DNA of 64,000 bases from JAOTZA01 sp965224065. GTDB taxonomy: Bacteria > Acidobacteriota > Thermoanaerobaculia > Multivoradales > JAHEKO01. The DNA is taken from positions 3,658,001 to 3,722,000 of the forward strand of contig CBDCYF010000005.1 of assembly GCA_965224065.1 (NCBI GenBank), in the 5' to 3' direction. The notes below the pieces were generated by a model. The model did not search any database, had not been told where the DNA came from, and was given only the letters and a program-made list of their open reading frames with translations. This document shows positions 48,782 to 57,908 of this stretch, piece after piece. Each line of letters starts with the position of its first letter. Within the stretch, counting starts at the first letter, position 1. The position numbers and the translations under genes were made by a program.

Positions 48782-51745
48782 GTGATCGGTAGCACGCTCT
48801 CTCACTACAACATCCTCGCCAAATTGGGCGAAGGCGGTATGGGGGAGGTCTATCTGGCCGAGGACACAAAGCTCGACCGGAAGGTGGCGCTCAAGGTGCT
48901 GCCTGCGGAGTTCGCCGGCGATCCCGAACGGTTGGCGCGTTTCGAGCGAGAAGCGAAGACGGTCGCTGCCCTCAACCACCCCAACATCGTCACGATCTAT
49001 TCGGTCGAGTCCTCGGAGCCGGTACAGGGCCCGGGCTCGAAGGATGAGAGCGATTCGCCCAGCCACTTCCTGACGATGGAGCTGTTGGAGGGGGAAACGC
49101 TCGACCGCCACATCCCGTCCGGTGGGCTGGAGCTCCCGAGGTTGTTCGAGCTTGCAATCCCGATTGCGGACGCGCTGGCCGAAGCGCACGTTCAGGGGAT
49201 CACCCATCGGGATTTGAAGCCGACCAACGTGATGGTGAGCGCCAAGGGAGGGGTCAAGATCCTCGATTTTGGTTTGGCCAAGTCGTCCGAGCAGCACGAC
49301 GGCTCGGAGGCCACGACCGCGCTGACCCAGGACGGGCTCGTCGTAGGGACGATCCGATACATGTCGCCGGAACAGGCGAGGGGCGAGCCGGCGGACCACC
49401 GCTCGGATGTTTTCTCGCTCGGAGTTCTGTTGTTTGAGATGGCGACCGGCCGGCGTCCGTTTCAGGGCGAGAGCTCGATCGAGCTCTTGTCATCCGTTTT
49501 GAAGGACGATCCACCGGCGGTGACCGAGATCAACTCGGACTTGCCCAATCACCTGGCGCGCGTGATCCGTCGCAGTCTCCAGAAGGACCCGGAGTCGAGA
49601 TATCAAACCGCACTCGAGGTGAGAAACGAGCTCCAGGAGCTGAAGCGCGAGGTCGATTCCGGCGCTTCCAGTCTCATGGATGGCCCGGCGGCCGGCAAGA
49701 AGCCTCGCCTCGGGCCGTCACGCTGGCTCTGGGCGGTGGGGGCCGTGCTGCTCCTCGCGGCTGGCGGGTGGCTCCTGAGAGACGATCGTCGGGTCGAGCC
49801 CGAGGCTCCGGCCCCGGCGGAGGTCCTCGATGAATTGGAGAGCTTGGTCGAGAATGAGGAGTACCCCGCAGCGTTTGCATTCGCGCGCGGTTTCGAACCG
49901 GACCTCGCGCGCGACTCGAGGACGCTTGCGGCCGTCGAGCGTTCGACCCTTCGGGTAGCGATTCGCACCGATCCGGGGGGGGCGGCCGTCGTCGTTCGTC
50001 CTTACTCGGGCCAGTGGCCATGGGTCGAGTTGGGAAAGACCCCTCTCGAGTCCGTTGTCGTGCCCCGGGGGCCGGTCCGAGTCAGGATCGTTCCGCAGGA
50101 CAGCGAACCTCACGAACGGCTGGTGACTTTTCGTGGGGACGTGGATTGGACTCTGCCGGCGAGTCCACCGACCGGCATGACATGGGTGGCCGATGGCGAG
50201 GCAGCCGCCGACAGCCTGAGCGCGAGCCTGCCGAACGATCCCGTCGCACTGCAGGGTTTTTTTGTCGACCGTTTCGAGGTCAGCAACGAGCAGTATCTAG
50301 AGTTCGTCAAGGACGGTGGCTACCGCCGGCCGGAGCTTTGGCCGCCGTTCGAACGCAGCGGTGCTAGCGTCTCCTGGCAGGCCGCCATGGAAGAGCTCGT
50401 CGATACCACCGGCCGACCAGGGCCGGCGGACTGGGAGCTCGGTGCGTTTCCCGACGGGGAAGAAGCGCTGCCGGTGACCGGTGTCTCCTGGTTCGAGGCG
50501 GCCGCCTATGCCGAGTGGGCGGGTAAAGAGCTGCCCACGATCTACCACTGGCTGCGCACCGCCGAGCTTGGTGCTAGCCCTCAGATCGTACCGGCGAGCA
50601 ACTTCGGTTCCGAGCTACTTCCGGTCGGAGACGACCGCGGTCTGGGGGCGTGGGGCACCCGAGATCTGGCCGGCAACGCGATCGAATGGTCCCGTTCCGA
50701 AACCTCGAATGGGAAGCGGTTACTCCTGGGTGGCTCGTGGAACCAGCCGTCCTACAATTATTTTTCGAGCTACGATGAAAGACCACCATGGGAACGGCGT
50801 CCTGAGTTCGGCTTTCGCTGCATTCGGGAGACCGACGGGTCGGTGCAAGCTGCGCTACGCCCGATCGAGATCCGGCCCAGGCGTGATTTTTTGACCGAAA
50901 CTCCCGTCGACGATGCGACGTTCGAGATCTACCGTTCGTTCCACGATTTCGAGCGGCGACCGTTGGATCCACGCCCGGAGCCACTGCCGCCGACACCGGC
51001 ATCCGAGCACTGGGCCGCGGAGCGTGTGAGCATCGACGCCGGCTATGGCGTAGAGCGCCTCCCGGTAATGCTATTTACGCCGGTGAGTGCCGACCCGCCC
51101 TACCAGACCGCCGTCCTCTTTGGCGGCGCCAACGCATTTAATGCCATCTCGAGTGAACAAGTTAGCGAACTGGTGAGCTTCGATGCGGTGGATTTTCTGA
51201 TTCGGGACGGACGGGCTGTGGCGATGCCGATTTTCCTCGGTACGTATGAGCGCCACAACGATCTCGACGGGCGAATCGAGGATCCGATCGTCGGCCGAGA
51301 CCATACGCTGGCGTGGTCGAAAGAGGTGCGTCGAACGGTCGACTACCTGGAGAGCCGTGACGACGTCGACCCGACGCGGATCTTCTACGTCGGTAGCAGC
51401 ATGGGCGCGATCGTGGCGCCGGTCTTTCTCTCTCTCGAGCCTCGTTTTCGCGCCGCTTATCTGCGCCTGGGTGGTCTGCTGGCGTGGGAGACCAAGCCGG
51501 AGGTCGATGCGATCAACTTCGCGCCACGGGTCCGGGTCCCGATCTTGATGATCAACGGCCGGTACGATCGTCTTCTACCGTTGGAAACGTCGCAGAAGAC
51601 CATGCTCCGATGGCTCGGGACACCGGCCGAGGACAAGAAGCTCGTTTTATTCGATATGGGACACGGGTTGCCGCGACCTCGCAGCCGGTATATGCGCGAG
51701 GTTCTCGCCTGGACCGACCAGGTGCTGGGTCCGGTCGAGAACTGA
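48782..51745 (+). CDS. Ser/Thr kinase-TM-PEGA-FGE-alpha/beta hydrolase fusion
   Basis: The 987-residue protein has an N-terminal Hanks-type kinase: GEGGMGEVY (about 16-24), VALKVL, catalytic HRDLKPTN (about 141) and LDFGLA, MSPEQARGE. One transmembrane helix follows (WAVGAVLLLAAGGWLL, about 318-333). The extracytoplasmic part has a PEGA-like strand pair (about 400-460), then an FGE/SUMF1-like domain (DRFEVSNEQYLEFV, VTGVSWFEAAAYAEWAG, RDLAGNAIEWS, LLLGGSWNQPSYNYF, EFGFRCIRE, about 490-690). The C-terminal alpha/beta hydrolase has YVGSSMGAIVAPVF (about 870), NGRYDRLLP and MGHGLP as Ser, Asp and His. It starts at GTG 48782. It is likely a membrane sensor kinase with an outer effector. Confidence 0.9.
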   Translation: MIGSTLSHYNILAKLGEGGMGEVYLAEDTKLDRKVALKVLPAEFAGDPERLARFEREAKTVAALNHPNIVTIYSVESSEPVQGPGSKDESDSPSHFLTMELLEGETLDRHIPSGGLELPRLFELAIPIADALAEAHVQGITHRDLKPTNVMVSAKGGVKILDFGLAKSSEQHDGSEATTALTQDGLVVGTIRYMSPEQARGEPADHRSDVFSLGVLLFEMATGRRPFQGESSIELLSSVLKDDPPAVTEINSDLPNHLARVIRRSLQKDPESRYQTALEVRNELQELKREVDSGASSLMDGPAAGKKPRLGPSRWLWAVGAVLLLAAGGWLLRDDRRVEPEAPAPAEVLDELESLVENEEYPAAFAFARGFEPDLARDSRTLAAVERSTLRVAIRTDPGGAAVVVRPYSGQWPWVELGKTPLESVVVPRGPVRVRIVPQDSEPHERLVTFRGDVDWTLPASPPTGMTWVADGEAAADSLSASLPNDPVALQGFFVDRFEVSNEQYLEFVKDGGYRRPELWPPFERSGASVSWQAAMEELVDTTGRPGPADWELGAFPDGEEALPVTGVSWFEAAAYAEWAGKELPTIYHWLRTAELGASPQIVPASNFGSELLPVGDDRGLGAWGTRDLAGNAIEWSRSETSNGKRLLLGGSWNQPSYNYFSSYDERPPWERRPEFGFRCIRETDGSVQAALRPIEIRPRRDFLTETPVDDATFEIYRSFHDFERRPLDPRPEPLPPTPASEHWAAERVSIDAGYGVERLPVMLFTPVSADPPYQTAVLFGGANAFNAISSEQVSELVSFDAVDFLIRDGRAVAMPIFLGTYERHNDLDGRIEDPIVGRDHTLAWSKEVRRTVDYLESRDDVDPTRIFYVGSSMGAIVAPVFLSLEPRFRAAYLRLGGLLAWETKPEVDAINFAPRVRVPILMINGRYDRLLPLETSQKTMLRWLGTPAEDKKLVLFDMGHGLPRPRSRYMREVLAWTDQVLGPVEN

Positions 51746-51749
51746 GGGC

Positions 51750-52304
51750 TCACTCTAGCCGGGCGACCGCCCGCCGCACCAGCCGGTGAAGGCTCTCTTC
51801 TCGGGTGTAGTCGGCGAGACCGTCCACTGCCACCCACTCCACGGCGTGCGACTCCTCGCTTTTTTGGGGCAGCCCGGAGATCGGGGCGCGGAAGACGTAC
51901 CGCACGTCGTAGTGGAGGTGCGCGGGCTCGCCGGGGCGCTCCGGGATCGAGTGGATGTGGATGTCGACCGGCTCGTCCGGCGACAGCCGGCCAAGCGGCT
52001 CGATACCACACTCCTCGATCGCCTCACGGCGCGCCGCCGACAGCAGGCTTTTGTCTTCGAGGTCGACGTGGCCGCCGGGCTGAACCCAGAAACCCAGCTT
52101 GACGTGGTGGACGAGCAGAACCCGATCTCCCGCCGGGGAGAGGACACACGCCGAGGCGGTGACGTGACCCGGCTCGTACTGGTCGCGAGCGAGCGGGTGG
52201 GCGGTACCGGCCAGAAGGGCCTGAAAGCGTCCGACGGTCGCCGATTCGTCGGGGAATAGTTCTTGGTAGCGATCGATCTCCCCGCAAACCGACGCGATGT
52301 TCAA
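51750..52304 (-). CDS. Nudix hydrolase
   Basis: The 184-residue protein has a Nudix box: GGHVDLEDKSLL then REAIEECGI, one residue longer between the Gly and the REUxEE block than the classic pattern, as in some Nudix subfamilies. The strand RVLLVHHVKLGFWVQPGG precedes it. It hydrolyses a nucleoside diphosphate derivative, identity unknown. The TTG start overlaps the aminotransferase stop (TTGA), which decided the start. Confidence 0.88.
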   Translation of the reverse strand: MNIASVCGEIDRYQELFPDESATVGRFQALLAGTAHPLARDQYEPGHVTASACVLSPAGDRVLLVHHVKLGFWVQPGGHVDLEDKSLLSAARREAIEECGIEPLGRLSPDEPVDIHIHSIPERPGEPAHLHYDVRYVFRAPISGLPQKSEESHAVEWVAVDGLADYTREESLHRLVRRAVARLE

Positions 52305-53455
52305 CTCCCCTCCAGCAGATCTGCCAGTGCCTCGACCCCACGCATCGTGACGTCCGGGGGCGCCGCCGTGTAGCAGAGCCGGGCGTGGGTCGGGTATGGA
52401 CCAAAGCTCGGGCCCGGAGCCAGAAGCAGGCCGCGGTCGACACACCGGAGCAGAAACGCTTCCAGACCATCCTCACCGAGCGCGTCGGCCAGATCCAGAA
52501 ACAGAAAGGTGCTGCCTTCGGGGGGCTCGACACCGAGCCGGTCGGCGGCGCGCTGCCCCGTCTCGCTGTATTGCTCGCGGGCCGAGGCGATCCAGGCTTC
52601 ACCCGGACCGTCCATGGCCCGGAGCGCCGCGATCTGAGCCGCCGTCGGCGTCGAGTAGAAGGTGTGGGTCGAGACCTTGCGCACCTCGGCCATCAGATCG
52701 GCCGGCCCCACCGCGTAGCCGCAGCGATTGCCGGCCATGCCGTAGGCCTTGGAGAAGGAGTGGATCGAGATCGTGCTCTCGGGGGCCAGGGGCCGGGTGT
52801 AGACGTGCTCACCGCGAAAGACATAGTCCTCGTAGACGTCGTCCGCCAGGATCCACAGGCTCTTGGAGCGCGCCCAGGCGACCAGCGCCTCGATCCACTC
52901 GCGCGGCATGACCCGTCCGCTGGGGTTGTTGGGTGTGCTCAGGTACAGCGCGACGGTGCGGCTCCCGGCGGCCCGGTCGACGGCTTCGACCGCGGTCTCG
53001 GGCGAGTCCACCACTCCAAAAAAGGGCACGGCAACCGGCTGTGCCCGAAAGGAGGAGACGATGCCGGCGATCAGCGGCCAGAAAGGGGCGAGCAGCAAGA
53101 CCTCATCGCCCGGCTCGACGATGGCACCGACCGCTGCGCCGAGGGCTCCGGTGGCGCCGGCGGCCACCAGCACGTTTTCGGAAGTGGTGGGCGTTCCGGT
53201 CCGGTCTTCGGTCCGCCCGACGATGGCGTCGAGCAGGTCCCCACGGCCCTGGACGGGGGCGTAGCGGTGCATTCCGGGGTACTCGGTGACCGACAGATCT
53301 TCCATCCGTGCCCCGTCGGCCGGCTCCATCCAGGTGTCTCCGACATGAAATGGATAGACCTCGCCGTCATAACCGGCCAGGCGGTGGACGAGGCTCGAGT
53401 AGACCGATCCCGACATGCGGGCGATGGTCGGTGCGACCTCGGGGAACTGCGGCAC
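52301..53455 (-). CDS. PLP-dependent aminotransferase, class I/II
   Basis: The 384-residue protein has the fold type I features: YPGMHRYAPVQGRGDLLDAI, VLVAAGATGALGAAVGA, LYLSTPNNPSGRVM (Asn), ILADDVYEDYVF (Asp/Tyr) and SIHSFSKAYGMAGNRCGY, with the PLP lysine in FSKA. It probably transaminates an amino acid such as aspartate, tyrosine or methionine; the substrate is not clear. Its stop overlaps the Nudix gene start, so both are one unit. Confidence 0.92.
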   Translation of the reverse strand: MPQFPEVAPTIARMSGSVYSSLVHRLAGYDGEVYPFHVGDTWMEPADGARMEDLSVTEYPGMHRYAPVQGRGDLLDAIVGRTEDRTGTPTTSENVLVAAGATGALGAAVGAIVEPGDEVLLLAPFWPLIAGIVSSFRAQPVAVPFFGVVDSPETAVEAVDRAAGSRTVALYLSTPNNPSGRVMPREWIEALVAWARSKSLWILADDVYEDYVFRGEHVYTRPLAPESTISIHSFSKAYGMAGNRCGYAVGPADLMAEVRKVSTHTFYSTPTAAQIAALRAMDGPGEAWIASAREQYSETGQRAADRLGVEPPEGSTFLFLDLADALGEDGLEAFLLRCVDRGLLLAPGPSFGPYPTHARLCYTAAPPDVTMRGVEALADLLEGS

Positions 53456-53464
53456 CGGCTGTTT

Positions 53465-54772
53465 TTATCGCGATGAGGCCGATGCCTCAACCGGTGGGTG
53501 TGGGTCCGGCCCGGTTTCTTCGAGGATCAACCGCGCGCTGCGCTGATAGGTGAGGTAGGACCAGGCCCACTCGAACAGCACCACGAATCGGTTGCGGAAA
53601 CCGATGAGAAAGAAGATGTGGATCGACAGCCAGGCGAGCCAAGCGGGCAGACCGGAGAGCTTCAGCCCTCCAATCTCGGCGACCGCGGATTTGCGGCCGA
53701 TCGTCGCCATCGAGCCGCGGTCTTTGTATCGAAAGGGCTGCGGCGCCCGGCCGGCGAGCCTCCGCCGAATGCACGCTGCCGCGTGCCAGCCCTGCTGCAT
53801 GGCGGCGGGAGCGACTCCCGGCACCGGGCGGCCGTCCTGCTCGAGGTGGGCGAGATCGCCGACCACAAACGTCCCATCGTGGCCCGGCACCTCGAGGGTC
53901 GGCGTGACCTCGACCCGACCTGCGCGGTCGAGTGGTGCGCCCAGCGAAGCACCGAGCGGCGACGCCGCCACGCCGGCCGCCCAGACGACGGTCTGCGTCT
54001 CGATTCGCTCGTCCGCCGCGCCGCCGTTGCCTTCGATCGTCACGCCCCGGGAATCGACCGCCTCGACCCGGGCCCCGAGTCGCACTTCGACGCCCAGGTT
54101 TTCGAGCTGCCGCCGCGCCTTGTCCGAGAGGCTCTGGGCGTAGGTCAGCAGCACGCGATCCGCTCCCTCGAGCAGCAGGATCCGCGCGTCCTTGGGGTCG
54201 AATCGTCGAAAATCGCCCGCCATCGTGTGGCGGGCGATCTCGGCCAGGGCGCCGGCCGTCTCCGCCCCCGTCGGACCGGCTCCGATCACCGCGAAGGTCA
54301 GCCAGGCGGCTCGCTTCGCGGGATCGGACTCCGCCTCGGCCCGCTCGTACGCTAAGAGCACCCGGCGCCGGACCTCGAGCGCGTCTTCGAGGGTCTTGAG
54401 ACCCGGTGCGTGCTCCTCCCATTCCGGATGGCCGAAGTACGAGTGACCGACTCCGGTAGCGAGGATCGCGTAGTCGTAGGCCAACCGGCTGCGGTCGGTC
54501 AACCTCATCTCGCGCGCCGCGGGGTCGACTTGAGTAACCTCTTCGAGGAGCACGGTGACGTTTTTCTGGCGCCGCAGGATGCGGCGGATCGGCTGTGCGA
54601 TATTGGCCCCGACGAGCCCGGCGGTCGCCACCTGGTAGAGCAGCGGCTGGAACAGGTGGTGGTTGCGCTTGTCGATCAGGGTGATGCGGACCGGCGCGCG
54701 CCGGAGCGCCTTGGCGGCGGCGAGGCCGCCAAACCCTCCTCCGACGATGACCACGTGCGGCGGGTTGGCCAC
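53465..54772 (-). CDS. ndh: Type II NADH:quinone oxidoreductase (NDH-2)
   Basis: The protein opens ANPPHVVIVGGGFGGLAAAKAL, the FAD loop. NHHLFQPLLYQVATAGL and FAVIGAGPTGAETAGAL (NADH loop) follow, then GTFVVGDLAHLEQDGRPVPG and the C-terminal membrane anchor WLAWLSIHIFFLIGFRNRF. It passes electrons from NADH to quinone without proton pumping. The GTG at 54772 gives 435 residues; an ATG at 54811 would add 13 residues but its codon overlaps the start codon of the divergent dipeptidase gene. Confidence 0.93.
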   Translation of the reverse strand: MANPPHVVIVGGGFGGLAAAKALRRAPVRITLIDKRNHHLFQPLLYQVATAGLVGANIAQPIRRILRRQKNVTVLLEEVTQVDPAAREMRLTDRSRLAYDYAILATGVGHSYFGHPEWEEHAPGLKTLEDALEVRRRVLLAYERAEAESDPAKRAAWLTFAVIGAGPTGAETAGALAEIARHTMAGDFRRFDPKDARILLLEGADRVLLTYAQSLSDKARRQLENLGVEVRLGARVEAVDSRGVTIEGNGGAADERIETQTVVWAAGVAASPLGASLGAPLDRAGRVEVTPTLEVPGHDGTFVVGDLAHLEQDGRPVPGVAPAAMQQGWHAAACIRRRLAGRAPQPFRYKDRGSMATIGRKSAVAEIGGLKLSGLPAWLAWLSIHIFFLIGFRNRFVVLFEWAWSYLTYQRSARLILEETGPDPHPPVEASASSR

Positions 54773-54809
54773 GCCCGGAGCATATCGGCCCGGTGATACT
54801 CTCCGCGCC

Positions 54810-56057
54810 ATGTCGAAAAAGCCAGCCCGAACCGTGCTGTCCACTGTCGCCGTGTCGACTGCTCTCATCGTCTCTTGTGGCACGCCGCCGTCTGAAGACG
54901 TCGCCGAAGGCGAAGAGGAAGCGGTGATGTCTCGCGGGAATGAGCTCGCCCAGGAAATGCTGATCGTCGACACCCACATCGACGTGCCCTACCGGTTTCA
55001 CGACGAGGTCGAAGACATCTCGGCGCGCACCGAGGGCGGGGACTTCGACTATCCGCGGGCGGCGGCCGGTGGGCTGAATGCGGCCTTTATGTCGATCTAT
55101 GTTCCTGCCAAATACCAGGACGAAGGCGGCGCCAAGGAGTTCGCCGACGAGCTGATCGACATGGTCGAAGGCTTCGAGTCTCGGTGGCCGGACAAGTTCG
55201 CCGTCGCGCGCTCGAGTGCCGACATCGAGCGACACAAGGGCCAAGGCCTGATCTCGCTGCCGCTGGGGATGGAGAACGGCGCCCCCATCGAGGGCGATCT
55301 CGACAACCTGCGGCATTTTGCCGAGCGTGGGATTCGCTACATCACCCTGACCCACTCGAAAAACAACCACATCTGCGACTCCTCCTACGAGGACGAGAAG
55401 AAGTGGGGCGGTCTGAGCCCGTTTGGCCGCGAAGTAGTGGCCGAGATGAACCGTCTGGGAGTCATGGTCGACGTCTCGCACGTCTCGGACGACGCCTTCT
55501 ACCAGGTGCTGGAAGTCACCAGTGTGCCGGTGATCGCGTCGCACTCGTCCTGCCGTCACTTCACGCCCGGCTTTGAGCGCAACATGGGCGACGACATGAT
55601 CGTCGCGCTGGCGGAGAACGGCGGTGTTCTCCAGATCAACTTCGGATCGGCGTTTCTGACGGAGCAGGCCAACAAGAAGTCAAAAGAGTCGTGGGCGGCC
55701 GCCGACCGCTACCAGGAAGAGAACGGGCTCGAAGACGGCGACCCCAAGATTCGTGAGTTCTTGCTGGAGTACCGCCGGGAGAATCCCATGCAGCTCGCCG
55801 ACGTCGGGATCGTCGCGGACCACATCGACCACGTGCGCGATCTGGTCGGGATCGACCACGTCGGTTTGGGGTCGGATTTCGATGGGGTCGGCCCGACGCT
55901 GCCCGAGGGGCTGAAGGACGTCTCCGGGTTCCCGAATCTGGTCGATACGCTGCTCGAGCGAGGCTACAGCGAGGACGACATCGCCAAGGTCATGGGCGGC
56001 AACCTGATGCGGGTCTGGCGGGCCGTGGAGAGCGCGGCGGCGCCGGCGGCGGGCTGA
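54810..56057 (+). CDS. Membrane dipeptidase-family lipoprotein (peptidase M19)
   Basis: The 415-residue protein has a lipoprotein signal (RTVLSTVAVSTALIVSCG, lipobox IVSC). The renal dipeptidase fold follows: VDTHIDVPYRF (zinc His/Asp), LGMENGAPIEGDLDNL (zinc Glu), IRYITLTHSKNNHICDSS, VDVSHVSDDAF (zinc His), VIASHSSCRHFTPG (zinc His and Arg) and IDHVGLGSDFDGVG (Asp). It cleaves dipeptides with a broad range, including D-amino acid ones, at the outer face. A GATACT ends 9 bases before the ATG, again pointing to a very short leader. Confidence 0.93.
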   Translation: MSKKPARTVLSTVAVSTALIVSCGTPPSEDVAEGEEEAVMSRGNELAQEMLIVDTHIDVPYRFHDEVEDISARTEGGDFDYPRAAAGGLNAAFMSIYVPAKYQDEGGAKEFADELIDMVEGFESRWPDKFAVARSSADIERHKGQGLISLPLGMENGAPIEGDLDNLRHFAERGIRYITLTHSKNNHICDSSYEDEKKWGGLSPFGREVVAEMNRLGVMVDVSHVSDDAFYQVLEVTSVPVIASHSSCRHFTPGFERNMGDDMIVALAENGGVLQINFGSAFLTEQANKKSKESWAAADRYQEENGLEDGDPKIREFLLEYRRENPMQLADVGIVADHIDHVRDLVGIDHVGLGSDFDGVGPTLPEGLKDVSGFPNLVDTLLERGYSEDDIAKVMGGNLMRVWRAVESAAAPAAG

Positions 56058-56085
56058 TACGCCGGGGCAGGCTCCCGGAAACTCA

Positions 56086-57141
56086 GTGCCCGTCAGGCTA
56101 AGCGCCGCCGGCGTCGAGATCGTCGAGCTCGAGCACCGGACCGAGGCCGGCGTCACCCGCGCGGCGGTCGTTCCCGCCTGGGGCGCCAATGTGGTGTCGT
56201 TCGGCTACCGTGAGCGCGACTGGGCGGGCTCGGTCTCGGTTCTCGAAGACGTCGGGCTCGAGCGCGTCGCTCACCGCCCGACGAGCTATGGCCTACCGCT
56301 GCTAGCGCCCACGCCCGGACGCGTGGGCTCAAATCAGAGCGGACGATTTTCCTACTGCGGGCGCTCCTGGCGAATCGAGCCGACTCGCCACGGGCTGGTG
56401 CGGCAGGCGGTCTGGAAGATCGAAGATCTCACCGAATCCGACGTTCGCTGCGCCACTTTCATCGAGGTGGCGAGGAGGGGGGAAGCCGATGGCGGAGAGC
56501 GATTTCCCTTTCGGTTCCAGGCCGTTCACGATGTGTCGCTGGGGGAGCGTGTACTTCGCTCCCGGGTCCGGCTCGAGAACCACGGTGAACAGGTCCAACC
56601 GCTCAACGCCGGATGGCATCCCTATCTGCGCCGTCCGCCCGGCCCGTGCCGGGTCCGGATCCCGGCCTCGAGTCTCTGGGTCCTCGACGGCGAGACCGAG
56701 CCGACGCCGACCGGTGAGATCGAGCCGGCGGATGGCCGCCGGGTTTCGTTCGGGACCGCGAGGGCAATCGCGGAAGAAGAGCACTGGGACGACGTGTTCA
56801 CCAATCTCCGGACCGACCACGGCGTTGCGAGCTGCTGGGTCGAGGGCCGGGAGATCGTGCCGCTCCTAGACGGCCGCAAGCACCCGATGACAGTGCGCCG
56901 CGTCGTCGACGTGCTCGCTGCGCCCTCAGAGGACGGGATGTCCGCAGTGCCACACGTCCAGCTCTACACCCCGCCCGGCCGCGAGGCGATCTCGATCGAG
57001 CCCCTCTCCTCCGTGCCCGACGCGATCAACCTCGCCGAGCGCGGTGTCCCCGGTACCGGCCTGTGCGAAGTGACGCCGGGCGGCTCCGTCGCGTTCGAGA
57101 TCTCGCTACGGCTCGAAAAAAGGGGACTGTCCCCGAATTAA
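56086..57141 (+). CDS. Aldose 1-epimerase family protein
   Basis: The 351-residue protein fits the galactose mutarotase fold: RAAVVPAWGANVVSFGYRERDW, LPLLAPTPGRVGSNQSGRFSYCG, the catalytic His region RHGLVRQAVWKI, and LNAGWHPYLRRPPGPCRV with its second His. A late Glu is present in PLSSVPDAINL-type context. It interconverts sugar anomers, probably of a hexose. Its last residues (EKRGLSPN) and stop are encoded by a palindromic repeat. It lies 28 bases after the dipeptidase gene. Confidence 0.88.
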   Translation: MPVRLSAAGVEIVELEHRTEAGVTRAAVVPAWGANVVSFGYRERDWAGSVSVLEDVGLERVAHRPTSYGLPLLAPTPGRVGSNQSGRFSYCGRSWRIEPTRHGLVRQAVWKIEDLTESDVRCATFIEVARRGEADGGERFPFRFQAVHDVSLGERVLRSRVRLENHGEQVQPLNAGWHPYLRRPPGPCRVRIPASSLWVLDGETEPTPTGEIEPADGRRVSFGTARAIAEEEHWDDVFTNLRTDHGVASCWVEGREIVPLLDGRKHPMTVRRVVDVLAAPSEDGMSAVPHVQLYTPPGREAISIEPLSSVPDAINLAERGVPGTGLCEVTPGGSVAFEISLRLEKRGLSPN

Positions 57142-57150
57142 GTATCCTGT
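57116..57150. repeat. GGGGAC-type palindromic repeat, copy 4
   Basis: AAAAAAGGGGACTGTCCCCG followed by AATTAAGT overlaps the end of the epimerase gene and provides its TAA stop. It is related to the copies at 23.9, 24.9 and 45.2 kb. Confidence 0.8.
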
Positions 57151-57158
57151 CACCGTAA

Positions 57159-57896
57159 CTATTCGACGTAGGGGTCGCGCAGGTCGACGGGCGGGTGTTT
57201 GGCGCGCATCCGCAGGTTGAGCATCTCGACAAAGACCGAGAAGCCCATCGCGAAGTAGATATAGCCCTTGGGGATGTGATGGTCGAGGCCGTCGGCGACC
57301 AGGGCCATGCCGATCAAGAGCAGAAAGGCGAGCGCCAGCATCTTGACGGTCGGATGGTCCTCGACGAAATCGCCGATGGCCCGGGCGGAGAACATCATAA
57401 AGCCGACCGCGATCACCACCGCCAGGACCATGATTGCGAGATCGTCGGCCATTCCCACCGCGGTGATGACGGAGTCGAGCGAGAAGATGATGTCGAGCAG
57501 ACAGATCTGGAGGAGCACGGCTTTGAAGGTCGCTGCCACGGCGGCCGATTTCTCGCCCTCGATTCCCTCGAGCTTGTGGTGGATCTCGTGAGTCGCCTTG
57601 CCGAGGAGAAAGAGGCCGCCACAGATCAGGATGAGGTCGCGTCCCGAGATCTCGTTGCCCCAAAGGGTGAAAAGCGGGGCGGTCAGCTTGACCACCCAGG
57701 CGAGTGACGCCAGCAACGCAATCCGCATCAGCATCGCCAAAGCCAGACCGATGGTGCGGCCTTTCTGCCGCTGTTCGGGCGGCAGCTTGCCGGTCAGGAT
57801 CGAGATAAAGATGATGTTGTCGACCCCGAGCACGATCTCGAGGACGGTCAGGGTGAGCAGCGCGATCCACGCTTCGGGGCTCGTAATCCAGTCCAT
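57159..57896 (-). CDS. TerC family integral membrane protein
   Basis: The 245-residue protein has seven or so hydrophobic helices and the TerC signature: ALLTLTVLEIVLGVDNIIFI (Glu and Asp in the first helix), LLQICLLDIIFSLDSVITAVGM (Asp in the second half) and DHHIPKGYIYFAMGFSVFVE. TerC-like proteins have been tied to tellurite resistance and to metal (Mn) export at the membrane. It starts MDWITSPEAWIALLTLT; convergent to the epimerase. Confidence 0.93.
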   Translation of the reverse strand: MDWITSPEAWIALLTLTVLEIVLGVDNIIFISILTGKLPPEQRQKGRTIGLALAMLMRIALLASLAWVVKLTAPLFTLWGNEISGRDLILICGGLFLLGKATHEIHHKLEGIEGEKSAAVAATFKAVLLQICLLDIIFSLDSVITAVGMADDLAIMVLAVVIAVGFMMFSARAIGDFVEDHPTVKMLALAFLLLIGMALVADGLDHHIPKGYIYFAMGFSVFVEMLNLRMRAKHPPVDLRDPYVE

Positions 57897-57908
57897 AGCG
57901 GCTGGACG

